DNA of 64,000 nucleotides from Salinisphaera hydrothermalis (GCF_040361195.1 NZ_APNE01000015.1), one strand, 5' to 3'. Positions 42,780-51,557 are shown, counted from the stretch's first letter. The notes: generated by a model not told the origin, from the letters alone. Program-made: numbers and translations.

Positions 42780-44603
42780 TCAAAGCGATAGCTCGCCGGC
42801 GTCGAGCCGATCGCGGGTGGCCTCGTCCAGCGGGCGATAAGTATCGCCCTCGGCGTCCCGCATGTAGACGGCATCGCCGGATTTCGGCGCATAGCCGTCT
42901 TTCTTCAGGTCCACCTTGCGATATTTCATGGTGCCGGTGACCTCGGCTTCCGGCTTGATCCGCGCGAACAGCGGTACCGCGTAGCCCGGCAGCTCAGCCT
43001 TGAGGTGCGTGGCCAGGCCGGACCAATCGAAACGCTCGGGGTCACCCTTCGGCGTGATCGCGACCATGCCGGCCCGGCCGTCCGCGCCCGGCACCTCGAC
43101 CCCGTAAACCACGGATTCAGCGACATCGTCGAAGCCGTTGACGGCGTTCTCGACCTGGGTCGTCGCCACGTTCTCGCCCTTCCAGCGGAAGGTATCGCCC
43201 AGGCGGTCGACGAAGGCGATATGACGCATGCCCTGGCGCCGGACCAGATCGCCGGTATCAAAATAACAGTCACCCTTTTTAAACACGCCGCGATGCAGCT
43301 TCTTCTCCCCCGCAGCATCGTCGGTATAGCCCTCGAACGGCGCGAAATCGGTGACCTTGTTCAGCAACAGCCCCACCTCGCCGCGGCCGACCTCGCGCAT
43401 ATGCCCGTTCTCATCGAGCACAGGCTGCTCGGTGTCCGGATCGTAGGCCACGACCGCGAACGGCAACGGACAGAAGCCGGCCGTGCGGTCCATGTTGAAG
43501 CCGTTGACGAAGATCAGGTTGCCTTCACTGGCGCCGTAGAATTCGCAGATCCGGTCGATGCCGAAGCGGGCCTTGAAGTCATCCCAGATATCCGGCCGCA
43601 GGCCGTTGCCGATCACCGCGCGCACCGGATGATCGCGATCGCCCTGCTCGTCGGCCGCGGCCAGCAGATAACGACACAGCTCGCCGATATACGAAAACAC
43701 CGTGGCGCGGTTCGCGCGGATATCGTCCCAGAAACGCGAGACGGAAAACTTGCGGGCGAGGCAGAACGTGGCCCCGGCACACAACACCGACGCCCACGAT
43801 ACGGTCAGTGCGTTGTTGTGATAGAGCGGCAGTGCGCAATAGAAACGATCGGCGGCGGTGAGCCGCAGCCCCAGCAAGCCCAGACCGGCCCCGCCGCGTA
43901 GCCAGCGCCGATGGCTCATGCGCGAGGCCTTGGGCAGGCCGGTGGTGCCGGAGGTGAAGATATAGAAACAGGTCGCGGTGCTCGAGACCTGGTTCGAACT
44001 GGCCGGGTTGTCGTCGGACGCATCGGCCGCCGCGGCGGCAAGATCCGTCGCACCCTCGATAGCCGCGCGGTTCTCGCCGTCCGGCAGCTGCCAGATCATG
44101 GTGAGATCGCTCAGCCGCTCGTCAGTGCGCACTTCGGCGAACGCGTCGGCCAGTTCCGAGCCCACCACGATGGCCCGCGGCTCGACCGCCGCCAGGCTGT
44201 GGGCGAGCACGTCGCCGCGTTGCTTGGTGTTGCACATGGCCGCGGCGGCACCGAGCTTGGCGAGGCCCGCCACCAGCATGAGCGTCTCCGGGCGGTTGTC
44301 GAGCAGCAGCGCCACCACATCGCCCGCGCCGATGCCGGCCGCGGCGAGCACGCGCGCGTAACGGTTGGCGGCCGCATTGAATTCGGCATAGCACCACTCG
44401 CGCCCTTCGAACGCCAGCGCCGGATGTTTCGGACGACGCGCCGCGTGCTCTTCGATCAGGGTGGCAATCGTCAGCCGATCGCGGAATCGCGAGCGCAGGA
44501 GCATGCCGACGCCGCGGCCTACCGCGCCCAGGTTCTCGAACTGATCTCGCGTGGGTTTCAGGACGTCCCAGGCAGTGACGACCGAGCGTTGATTATCGCT
44601 CAT
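42780..44603 (-). CDS. Long-chain acyl-CoA synthetase (FATP/FadD6-like)
   Basis: The enzyme activates fatty acids to acyl-CoA using ATP. The 607-residue product has the AMP-binding motif FYIFTSGTTGLPKASRMSH, LPLYHNNALTVSW and ICEFYGASEGNLIFVN. The motor-like DTGDLVRRQGMRHIAFVDRL and RWKGENVATTQVENAVNGF follow. These match the very-long-chain/FATP branch rather than E. coli FadD. GGAGGAA precedes the ATG. It is convergent with tetR and close to fadE. There is no membrane anchor as strong as in eukaryotic FATPs. Confidence 0.9.
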   Translation of the reverse strand: MSDNQRSVVTAWDVLKPTRDQFENLGAVGRGVGMLLRSRFRDRLTIATLIEEHAARRPKHPALAFEGREWCYAEFNAAANRYARVLAAAGIGAGDVVALLLDNRPETLMLVAGLAKLGAAAAMCNTKQRGDVLAHSLAAVEPRAIVVGSELADAFAEVRTDERLSDLTMIWQLPDGENRAAIEGATDLAAAAADASDDNPASSNQVSSTATCFYIFTSGTTGLPKASRMSHRRWLRGGAGLGLLGLRLTAADRFYCALPLYHNNALTVSWASVLCAGATFCLARKFSVSRFWDDIRANRATVFSYIGELCRYLLAAADEQGDRDHPVRAVIGNGLRPDIWDDFKARFGIDRICEFYGASEGNLIFVNGFNMDRTAGFCPLPFAVVAYDPDTEQPVLDENGHMREVGRGEVGLLLNKVTDFAPFEGYTDDAAGEKKLHRGVFKKGDCYFDTGDLVRRQGMRHIAFVDRLGDTFRWKGENVATTQVENAVNGFDDVAESVVYGVEVPGADGRAGMVAITPKGDPERFDWSGLATHLKAELPGYAVPLFARIKPEAEVTGTMKYRKVDLKKDGYAPKSGDAVYMRDAEGDTYRPLDEATRDRLDAGELSL

Positions 44604-44644
44604 CCGGCGCTTCCTCCTACTCGATAACAGATCACGGCCGTCCG

Positions 44645-44672
44645 GCCGAAAATTATTATTTTCAATTTCGGC
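44645..44672. promoter_or_regulatory. Operator-like palindrome upstream of the acyl-CoA synthetase
   Basis: GCCGAAA (44645-44651) and TTTCGGC (44666-44672) form a perfect inverted repeat with a 14-base AT-rich core, about 42 bases upstream of the acyl-CoA synthetase start. It could be bound by the nearby TetR-type protein; a matching site was not found before fadE. The rest of the 227-bp gap (44604-44830) shows nothing recognisable. Confidence 0.4.
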
Positions 44673-44830
44673 GCTCAGTGTGGCCGCGATCGTGACCGTC
44701 GTCCAGATGCATTCTGGAGCAGATCAGCCTGCAATACACCGTCGAGTGTCTTCTACGCGCGCCATCCGGTGAGGGCGCGGTGCATGGATTGGCTGAACAG
44801 GAATGCGCGATCCACGCTCGCGAGTTGCCC

Positions 44831-45553
44831 CTATCGCCCCTGCTGCACCAGCGCCTCGGCGGCCGGCCGGCAATCGCGCCAGAGCGCGCGCCCGTAGTCG
44901 CTAAGCGTGACCGAGGCGCGCAACGTGCGTGGATACAGCCGCAGGGTGTCGCGCACGTACTGGCGCATCTCGCGCAGCTGGGTATCGGCCATCAACAGTT
45001 CGTATTCCGGCTCAAGCGCGTCATCCTCGGGCCCAGCCTGCAACAGGCCGAGAGCGAGCAGATGGGTCATGTAGTGCGGCACATATTCGCGTAACAGCAC
45101 CCCGGCCTCGCGGCCGAGCGAGCTGGCGTTGGACAGCACGGTGGTGCTGATCGGTCCGGCCGGCAGGCGACTGGCGCCCAGATGACATAACGGTGCGATC
45201 CGGCGTTCGGCCAGTACATCCAGCATCGACACCTGATCGGGCACCAGCTGCGACAACGTCTGGCGATAGAGTGCATCGAGGGCGGCATCCGGATCGATAC
45301 CGCGCGATCGCCGTACCAGTCCGGCCAACATTTCGGCGGGGGTGGCCGCGCGTTCGGACTCCGCGGGCTGCGGTCGCGGTTCGTCGAGCGCATCCAGTCG
45401 CTGCTTGAGCTCGATCAGCGCCCAGGTTTCGGCGTCGGACATGCGCCGGACGGCCGAGCCGGCCACCGGCCAGTCCTCGGCATCGCGTATGACGTCCATC
45501 AGGCGATCGAGCGCCCGGGGTCCCCGTCTTTTCGGCATGCGACTGGCGGCCAT
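44831..45553 (-). CDS. Conserved hypothetical protein
   Basis: No family was recognised with confidence. The 240-residue product is soluble, helical and acidic. The middle segment contains MLDVLAERRIAPLCHLGASR. A C-terminal region (LAL GLLQAGPEDD followed by TLSDYGRALWRDC) looks like a degenerate winged-helix or the LGL...TxxG pattern seen in DUF4393/Abi-alpha-like proteins. That similarity is weak. It starts 91 bases downstream of the DUF445 gene on the same strand. Confidence 0.6.
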   Translation of the reverse strand: MAASRMPKRRGPRALDRLMDVIRDAEDWPVAGSAVRRMSDAETWALIELKQRLDALDEPRPQPAESERAATPAEMLAGLVRRSRGIDPDAALDALYRQTLSQLVPDQVSMLDVLAERRIAPLCHLGASRLPAGPISTTVLSNASSLGREAGVLLREYVPHYMTHLLALGLLQAGPEDDALEPEYELLMADTQLREMRQYVRDTLRLYPRTLRASVTLSDYGRALWRDCRPAAEALVQQGR

Positions 45554-45644
45554 GGCGATTCACACCGGTTGCGCGGGCCGCGTTCGGCCCTGGCTATGCC
45601 GCTTAGAGTCGACGCCACAGCGCCGGCTTGCAAGCAGACCGGCT

Positions 45645-46904
45645 TCACCACAAGGCGCCAAAGTGCTGTTCGAACACGCTGGAGAAGACGAACACCAACT
45701 GAATCCAGCCGGCCGCAAAGCCGAGTGCGGCGCCCACGGCGATCAGAATCCATTCGTCTTCCTCGAACGCCGGCCGCAGCATCGACTCGAACTGCGCGGG
45801 GGTGAGCGACTGCAGCCGCTCGATCAACGTCTCGCGTACTGCCATGCGCTGCTTGGCGTAGCCGGTTAGACGTTCCAGCAGCGCCGGCATGCGCGCGACG
45901 ACTTCCTGCTCGGCATCGCGGCGCAGGCGCTGATATTCGTGCTCGCCCAGCGTCCAGTTCATCAACGGGCGGGCAACACGCAGGGTGTCGTCGACGGTCG
46001 CGCCCACCTCGCGCCGGACCATCGCCATGAGCTTGTCGGCATAAGGGCCGTGGGTGATCTCATCGAGGATATGTTCGGGCGTGATGACATGATCGGCCAC
46101 CAGCGCGCCGTAGTCGGCCGCTACTTCGTTCTGACGGCGGAAGAACAGGCCCTGCAGGCGCCAGCGGCCGATCTGGATGCCATTTTTCGGATTGAAGATC
46201 ATCTTCAACGCCAGCCAGTTGGTCGCCCAGCCGACGATCAGCCCGAACAGCGGCAGCAGCCACCACGGCTGAAAGAACACCCATAACGCCATCTGGACGA
46301 GACCGAAAGCGAAGCCGAAGTAGGCGCCGGAACGACCAATGAAGATGAACTCGTCGCGGCCGGTTTCTTTGAACACCCGGTTGAGCAACGTTTTCTCCCG
46401 CACCAGCAGGCGCGTGATCATGCTCTTGAGATCGAACAGATAACGGATGTTGGCGCGTATCTCGTGCATCACCCGCGTCACCACGCGCGGCGCGGCCGCG
46501 CGCAGTCGCGCATGCACCGCACGGCGCAGCGTCTCGGGTGCGGCGGGCCAGAGCGTGGGGTAATGCCGGCGCATGACGGTCTCGATCACGTCGTCGACCA
46601 TGACCATCAGCGGTCCCTCGATCTCGGTCGCGACCTCACGCGGATCCAGCCGGCCGAACATCTCGGCCTCGGTAATCAAGGATTCGGTGATGGTATCGAC
46701 CGCGATACCCGTCATCTTGGACGCCTTGCGCGGCACGATGCCCTGCCAGCCGAGCCACGGGCGAGCCACGCCCCTGAACTCGATCGGGTGAAACATCATG
46801 CGGATCGCGACGACGTTGGTGACATAGCCCACCAGCGCGCTGATCACGGGCAGCGAGAGATAGCGCCAGGTTTCGGCGCTCAGATGCAACCAGTCGGCGG
46901 TCAT
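45645..46904 (-). CDS. DUF445 family membrane protein
   Basis: The 419-residue product opens with a membrane segment containing SALVGYVTNVVAIRMMFHPI. It repeats the pattern later as LIVGWATNWLALKMIFNPKN, the two signature blocks of the DUF445 (YheB-like) family. A C-terminal hydrophobic anchor (ILIAVGAALGFAAGWIQLVF) follows. The function of the family is unknown. It stands alone, followed by a hypothetical gene in the same direction. Confidence 0.85.
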   Translation of the reverse strand: MTADWLHLSAETWRYLSLPVISALVGYVTNVVAIRMMFHPIEFRGVARPWLGWQGIVPRKASKMTGIAVDTITESLITEAEMFGRLDPREVATEIEGPLMVMVDDVIETVMRRHYPTLWPAAPETLRRAVHARLRAAAPRVVTRVMHEIRANIRYLFDLKSMITRLLVREKTLLNRVFKETGRDEFIFIGRSGAYFGFAFGLVQMALWVFFQPWWLLPLFGLIVGWATNWLALKMIFNPKNGIQIGRWRLQGLFFRRQNEVAADYGALVADHVITPEHILDEITHGPYADKLMAMVRREVGATVDDTLRVARPLMNWTLGEHEYQRLRRDAEQEVVARMPALLERLTGYAKQRMAVRETLIERLQSLTPAQFESMLRPAFEEDEWILIAVGAALGFAAGWIQLVFVFSSVFEQHFGALW

Positions 46905-46985
46905 TCGCGGCCCACTATCGCTGTCCTCCCCGGCACCGGCGGAGCCAGCATAGCAGCCACCTGCACGGTGGCGAGGCGAGTCGCC

Positions 46986-47456
46986 TCAGTCGTCGTTGGC
47001 CGAATCGGCCCGCAGATCGTCGATCAGCGAGCGCGTCTGGGCACGTGCGGCATCGACGAACCGATGCATATCGGCCAGACGGGCCTGGGCGCCTTGATTC
47101 GCGTCGTCGATTTCATGCTGAGCGGTGGATAACGACTCGCTCAGCACGCCCATGCGCTCGATATAGCCTTCGAGCACGCGCAGATAGTGGCGCGGGGCCA
47201 GCTGGTAGTAATCCTGGCGGTCGCCCGGCACGGCGGTCGCTTCGAGCACGCCCAGATCGCGCAGCATACGGGCATTGGTGGAAATACTCGCCCGCGATAC
47301 CTGAAGTTCACGCGCCAGGGCCGACAGACTGGTCGGGCCGCCGTGCACGATGAAATAGCCCAGGATACGACCGGCAATACGCGGCAGGCCGTCGCCCTGG
47401 GCAGACAGGCCCATGCGTTCGATGAAGGCCGAGATTGCGCGTTCGTCGTTAGACAT
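46986..47456 (-). CDS. MarR/GbsR-type transcriptional regulator
   Basis: The 156-residue protein has an N-terminal helical part (AFIERMGLSAQGDGLPRIAG). A winged helix follows with SLSALARELQVSRASISTNA and RMLRDLGVLEATAVPGDRQD, then a coiled-coil C-terminus (ESLSTAQHEIDDANQGAQAR). This order fits GbsR/MarR-type dimeric regulators. It is divergent from a sulfite-oxidase-like gene; a 16-bp perfect palindrome overlaps its own putative -35, suggesting autoregulation. Confidence 0.85.
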   Translation of the reverse strand: MSNDERAISAFIERMGLSAQGDGLPRIAGRILGYFIVHGGPTSLSALARELQVSRASISTNARMLRDLGVLEATAVPGDRQDYYQLAPRHYLRVLEGYIERMGVLSESLSTAQHEIDDANQGAQARLADMHRFVDAARAQTRSLIDDLRADSANDD

Positions 47457-47465
47457 TCGGGCAAG

Positions 47466-47492
47466 ATTATGGACCGCTTAACGGTGCGTCAA
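47466..47492 (-). promoter_or_regulatory. Putative promoter of the MarR/GbsR-type gene
   Basis: On the minus strand TTGACG (47487-47492) and CATAAT (47466-47471) are separated by 15 bases, just upstream of the regulator start. The -35 is contained in the palindrome at 47487-47502. Confidence 0.45.
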
Positions 47493-47502
47493 TCGATTGA
47501 CG
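47487..47502. promoter_or_regulatory. 16-bp perfect palindrome, candidate operator
   Basis: CGTCAATCGATTGACG is a perfect 16-bp palindrome in the 73-bp gap between the divergent regulator and sulfite-oxidase-like genes. It covers the -35 of the regulator promoter. Its position and symmetry suit binding of the dimeric MarR/GbsR-type protein to control both genes. Confidence 0.6.
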
Positions 47503-47529
47503 ACGCGCCCGCGGCCGGCGCCTACTCGG

Positions 47530-48630
47530 ATGCCTGAATTCCAGGCGACGAGTCTCGCCATGCCACGCTGCCCCGACCTGATCAAACCGACGCCGGACCG
47601 GCTGTTCACCACGCCCGCACACGGGGAGCGCCGCAACGCGGAAACGCGGCTCGCCGAGCTGTCCGGCTATCTCACGCCAACCGATCGCTTCTATGTGCGT
47701 AACCACGATGCCACGCCGCACATCGAGCACGATGACTGGCGGCTGGAGATCACCGGCGACGGCGTCGAACGATCGATCACGCTCGACTATGCCGCGCTTT
47801 CCGAACTGCCACGCGTCTCCCGTATCCGCGCGATCGAATGCGCCGGCAACGCCCGTCGTTTCTTTGCCGAGCGCTTCGGACGCGAAGCCGGCGGCGCCCA
47901 GTGGCATACCGGCGCGATCGGCGTGGCCGAATGGTCCGGCGTGCGCCTGCGCGATGTCCTGGACCTAGCCGGTGTAACCGACCACGCGGTCGATGTGTTG
48001 CCCGAAGGGCTGGACGCCGGCCGTTTTGCCCGGCCCTTGCCGCTCGACAAGGCCATGGCCGACGACACTCTGGTCGCGCTGGCCATGAACGGCGAACCGC
48101 TGCCGCCCGATCACGGTTTTCCGGCGCGGCTGGTGGTCTCCGGCTGGCTCGGCGCCGCCAGCGTGAAATGGCTCGGGCGTATCGAGGTCGCCTGCTCTCC
48201 GCGCCATACCCACTGGAACACCGCCGACTACACCCTGGCCGGGCCGCGCTGGCCGGTCGAGCCACCGGCCGATGGCGTGCCGGTGACGGTCATGCCGGTA
48301 ATGAGCGTCGTCGAACTGGACTGGCCGGCCCGGCTCGCCGCCGGGCGCCAGGTGATCCGCGGGCGGGCATTTTCCGGCGAGGCCCGCGTCGCCCGGGTTG
48401 AATACACCATCGACGACGGTCCCTGGCAGGACGCGGACCTCGGCGAGCCGAATATCGCGGCCGCCTGGGTACGCTGGTCGTTCGCGTGGACCGCTACGCC
48501 CGGCGAGCACATGATTCGCGTACGCGCGACCGACGAGCACGGGCAGTGCCAGCCCGACGCGGTCGCCTGGAACGATCACGGCGTCTTGTTCAACGCCGTG
48601 GTGGCGCATCCCGTAATCGTCGCCCCCTGA
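47530..48630 (+). CDS. Sulfite oxidase-like molybdopterin enzyme
   Basis: The 366-residue product has the sulfite-oxidase molybdenum-cofactor fold, with the Mo-ligand Cys104 in RAIECAGNARRFFAERF. GAQWHTGAIGVAEWSGVRLR and ARLVVSGWLGAASVKWLGRI follow. A C-terminal Mo-co dimerisation domain contains VIRGRAFSGEARVARVEYTI. No Tat or Sec signal is visible, so it is probably cytosolic, unlike periplasmic SorA. The start at 47530 lacks a clear ribosome site; ATG at 47560 is an alternative. It is divergent from a MarR/GbsR-type regulator. Confidence 0.85.
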   Translation: MPEFQATSLAMPRCPDLIKPTPDRLFTTPAHGERRNAETRLAELSGYLTPTDRFYVRNHDATPHIEHDDWRLEITGDGVERSITLDYAALSELPRVSRIRAIECAGNARRFFAERFGREAGGAQWHTGAIGVAEWSGVRLRDVLDLAGVTDHAVDVLPEGLDAGRFARPLPLDKAMADDTLVALAMNGEPLPPDHGFPARLVVSGWLGAASVKWLGRIEVACSPRHTHWNTADYTLAGPRWPVEPPADGVPVTVMPVMSVVELDWPARLAAGRQVIRGRAFSGEARVARVEYTIDDGPWQDADLGEPNIAAAWVRWSFAWTATPGEHMIRVRATDEHGQCQPDAVAWNDHGVLFNAVVAHPVIVAP

Positions 48631-48704
48631 CTCGCCGCAGTCACCGCAGGCGGCTACACTGCCTCCGCGTTATTACGGCTTGACCACCGCGAGGACCGCC
48701 GACC

Positions 48705-49361
48705 ATGGCCGACGTTCGACCCATCGCCGCCGTCATCTACGATTGCGACGGCACGCTCGTCGACAGCGAACTGCTCAATGCGCGCTGCATCGTGGACATG
48801 ATCACCGCCGATCACGGCATTCATCTCGATGCGGTGGCCGTGGAAGCCGAATTCCGCGGCGGCAAGTTCGCCGACATGTGCGACACGCTGTCGGCACGCC
48901 ACGACATCGATCTGGGCGAGGATTTCACCACCCGCTATCGCGCCTATGCGAGCGGCGTGTTCGAGCGCGAGCTGGAGCCGATTCCGGGGGTGCATGCGGC
49001 GATCGAGGCGATCGGCGGCCCGCGCTGCGTGGCCTCCTCGGGCCCGCCCGGCAAGCTGGCGACCGCGCTGCGCGTGACGGGGCTGGCCGAATACTTCGGC
49101 GACCTGGTGTTCTCGGCCTACGACATCGAGGCCTGGAAGCCCGAGCCCGACCTGTTCCTGCATGCCGCGCATGCCATGGGGATCGACCCCGCCGATTGCG
49201 CGGTGATCGAGGACAGCGATCCGGGCGTAGAGGCCGCCCGCCGGGCCGGCATGCGTGTATTCGGCTACGACCACCGCCGCACGATCGGCGATCATCCGGA
49301 CGCCGATCTGGTGCGCTTCACCGATTTTGCCGAACTGCCGCGGCTGCTGGGTCGCGGCTGA
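48705..49361 (+). CDS. HAD-family phosphatase (beta-PGM/YieH-like)
   Basis: The 218-residue product is a subclass IA HAD hydrolase. It has nucleophile Asp13 and acid Asp15 in VIYDCDGTLVDSELLNARCI, the Ser motif in RCVASSGPPGKL, Lys in EAWKPEPDLFLHAAHAMG, and Asp pairs in CAVIEDSDPGVEAARRAGM. It resembles 6-phosphogluconate phosphatase (YieH) and similar sugar phosphatases; the substrate is unknown. It stands between the sulfite-oxidase-like gene and the DUF190-crcB pair. Confidence 0.88.
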   Translation: MADVRPIAAVIYDCDGTLVDSELLNARCIVDMITADHGIHLDAVAVEAEFRGGKFADMCDTLSARHDIDLGEDFTTRYRAYASGVFERELEPIPGVHAAIEAIGGPRCVASSGPPGKLATALRVTGLAEYFGDLVFSAYDIEAWKPEPDLFLHAAHAMGIDPADCAVIEDSDPGVEAARRAGMRVFGYDHRRTIGDHPDADLVRFTDFAELPRLLGRG

Positions 49362-49376
49362 GCGCGTCACCCTGCT

Positions 49377-49400
49377 GGAACAGGCGCTCAAACCTGTTCC
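49377..49400. terminator. Hairpin between convergent HAD and DUF190 genes
   Basis: GGAACAGG (49377-49384) and CCTGTTCC (49393-49400) form a perfect eight-pair stem with an eight-base loop, followed on the plus strand by AATAAG rather than a T-run. It is probably a shared weak terminator. Confidence 0.5.
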
Positions 49401-49409
49401 AATAAGCTC

Positions 49410-49727
49410 CTAGTTCGCCCCGAACTGCCAGTAATCGATCTGGCGACGTAGACAGAACACTGGCAACTCGGCTTCCTCGACCGCGCGGATGAGCTTGTCG
49501 CATTCGCCGCCGTCGAGCACGAACATCAGCTCCTGTGGCTCATCCGTGGCTTCGAAGAAATGGGCCGAATGCGTATGGCCGTTCGCACCGATGCCTTCGA
49601 TATCGTCGCGCCGGGTCATGCGCGTGATGCCCTGGGCTTTAGCCAGCTTCGCGACGGTGTCGAGTACCGGCTTGCCGTCGTGCCGGCGCGAACGCGGCGC
49701 GATGAAGATCAGTTCGAACCCCTTCAT
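49410..49727 (-). CDS. DUF190-like protein
   Basis: The 105-residue product is a small alpha/beta protein. It resembles DUF190 family members, with GFELIFIAPRSRRHDGKPVL at the start and MFVLDGGECDKLIRAVEEAE near residues 68-87. DUF190 genes often follow crcB and are presumed to assist fluoride export. Its start overlaps the crcB stop by four bases, so the two are coupled. The match rests mainly on size and context, and a P-II-like fold is possible. Confidence 0.65.
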   Translation of the reverse strand: MKGFELIFIAPRSRRHDGKPVLDTVAKLAKAQGITRMTRRDDIEGIGANGHTHSAHFFEATDEPQELMFVLDGGECDKLIRAVEEAELPVFCLRRQIDYWQFGAN

Positions 49728-50128
49728 GACGTGGCTCCCGTGAGATGCCGCAGACCTGCAAAGGTGGCCATGCCCAGACCGGTCATGATCAGACAGCCGA
49801 CGACGTGGACCACGATCCCGGCGAATGCCCAGAGCAGCCGGCCGTCCTGGATCTGCGTGAATATTTCGGCAGAAAACGTGGAAAACGTGGTCAGCGCGCC
49901 CAGAAAACCGGTCACGATCATCAGTCGCCAGAACGATGACAGTTCGGGCAACGCGGAGAAAGTCGCGATCGCAATGCCGATCAGAAAGGCCCCGAGCAGA
50001 TTGGCGACCAGCGTCCCCGGCGGCAGGGTCGGCAGGTAGCTGTTCAGCCCCAGCCCGATCACCCAGCGTAGGTTCGCGCCGATCGCCGCACCCAGCGCGA
50101 TGGCAGCAATCGAATAGATCACAGGCAT
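49724..50128 (-). CDS. crcB: Fluoride channel CrcB (Fluc)
   Basis: CrcB/Fluc proteins are dual-topology fluoride channels. The 134-residue product from the ATG at 50128 has four membrane segments and the family blocks GAAIGANLRWVIGLGLNSYL, GTLVANLLGAFLIGIA and GFLGALTTFSTFSAEIF. GAGGAC lies seven bases upstream. In the same frame an acidic stretch of about 39 codons continues upstream to a GTG at 50245 with AGGCC before it. An N-terminally extended form is therefore possible. Confidence 0.92.
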   Translation of the reverse strand: MPVIYSIAAIALGAAIGANLRWVIGLGLNSYLPTLPPGTLVANLLGAFLIGIAIATFSALPELSSFWRLMIVTGFLGALTTFSTFSAEIFTQIQDGRLLWAFAGIVVHVVGCLIMTGLGMATFAGLRHLTGATS

Positions 50129-50291
50129 GGTCTTGTCCTCGGCATATTCGGCGCCGTCCTCCGATTCGGTGGTCTGGCCCTCGGCATGCGCCTGCTCCGG
50201 ATCGTAGGTCGATTCGCCAAACGGCTCGTCCGTCGGTTGGGTCACGCGCGCTGGCCTCGCGGGAAATGTCAGGCGCTTATTCTGACCCGCG

Positions 50292-51455
50292 TTAGGCGAT
50301 GGAAGCCAGTACCGGCCCGCGCAATCCCGTCTCCTGCGACAGACAGGGCGCGTCGAACAAACGGCCGTCATAAACGCCGGGCAACGTCCGCAGGGTCACC
50401 AGCGTCCAGAAGCCTGCCAGCAGCACGACGAATACGCTGCCGAGCACGGTATACATCGCCAGGCCGGTCTCGGCGCCCAGATCCAGCGTGGCCACCGAAT
50501 ACACGCCCAGCGGGAAAGTGAAACCCCACCAGCCCATGTTGAACGGCAGACCGTCACGCAGGTGATAGGCCGTTGCCAGCATCGCGATCACCCACCACCA
50601 CAGGCCATAACCCCAGAGAATGGCGGCGCCAATCACGCCGACCCCATGGGCGGCCGACGCGAGAGTCGCGCCCGCTTCACCCGTCAATGCATGCCCGGCG
50701 GCCTCGCCGAGCGTCAGCAACCCGAGCGCCCCCGTACCGAGCGGCCCCAGCGCCAGCCAGCTGGTCACCGCCATGTCCGGGCCCGGCAGTTTATGCAGCA
50801 CCAGTCGCAGGAACAGGATCACCAGTATGCCCAGCGCCGGCAGGACCGATGTCGCCCACAGACCGTAGCCGATGAACAACATCGTGCGAGCTTCGGCCGT
50901 GGCGCCCAGATGGGGGATGATCAGCCCGGCCGAGCCTGCGGTCACCTCCGCGGCGACGATCGGCAATAGCCAGACGCCGGTCATGCGTTCCAGCGCGTGA
51001 TCCTGACGCGTGAACATGAGAAACGGCACGCCCCAGCCGCAGGCAAGCGCCATGACCGCATCCAGCCACCACAGATCGGCCGCGATGCGCACCGCGGCAT
51101 CGCCCCAGTGCGCGATGCCAAAGGCAATAAATCCGTTCACGATCGTGATCAGGCCCATGGGGATCGCGCCGAAGAACATGCACATCGTGCCGTGACCGAA
51201 GATGCGCCGTGCCTCGTCGAAATAGAACACCCAGCGGGCGCCGTAGAGGATCGAGCACAGCGCGAACAACACCATGTTGAACCACCACAGACTCTCTGCC
51301 AGTCGGGCTATAACGGGCAGGTGTCCGGGCAGCAGACCGAGCGCCAGCGCGAGAATGCCCGTGCCCATCGTCGCGGTGAACCAGTTGGGGGTGAACTGGC
51401 GAACCACTTCGCGGGGCCGGACCAACTGATTGAACGGTATCGAAAGCGACATCAT
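50292..51455 (-). CDS. TDT-family transporter (SLAC1/TehA/Mae1-like)
   Basis: The 387-residue product has about ten membrane segments. It starts with FTPNWFTATMGTGILALALG, the conserved opening of the TDT family (malate permeases, TehA, sulfite exporter Ssu1). Later blocks include FFGAIPMGLITIVNGFIAFG and FNMGWWGFTFPLGVYSVATL. The substrate cannot be read from the sequence. With a sulfite-oxidase-like enzyme 2 kb away and a divergent LysR regulator, sulfite or a dicarboxylate is plausible. Confidence 0.88.
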   Translation of the reverse strand: MMSLSIPFNQLVRPREVVRQFTPNWFTATMGTGILALALGLLPGHLPVIARLAESLWWFNMVLFALCSILYGARWVFYFDEARRIFGHGTMCMFFGAIPMGLITIVNGFIAFGIAHWGDAAVRIAADLWWLDAVMALACGWGVPFLMFTRQDHALERMTGVWLLPIVAAEVTAGSAGLIIPHLGATAEARTMLFIGYGLWATSVLPALGILVILFLRLVLHKLPGPDMAVTSWLALGPLGTGALGLLTLGEAAGHALTGEAGATLASAAHGVGVIGAAILWGYGLWWWVIAMLATAYHLRDGLPFNMGWWGFTFPLGVYSVATLDLGAETGLAMYTVLGSVFVVLLAGFWTLVTLRTLPGVYDGRLFDAPCLSQETGLRGPVLASIA

Positions 51456-51557
51456 CGATCCTCGGTAGCAGGTGTGAGCTCAGCCTGCGCCGATGATGGC
51501 ATCGAGAAAATCGAATATTAATTGACGATACGTTCGGTTTTGCCAAATCATGGCGAG

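Noticed and set aside
50295..50307. GGCGATGGAAGCC resembling the fluoride riboswitch start, near crcB
   Set aside because: It is on the plus strand inside the end of the TDT gene, not upstream of crcB on its strand, and the other riboswitch segments are missing.
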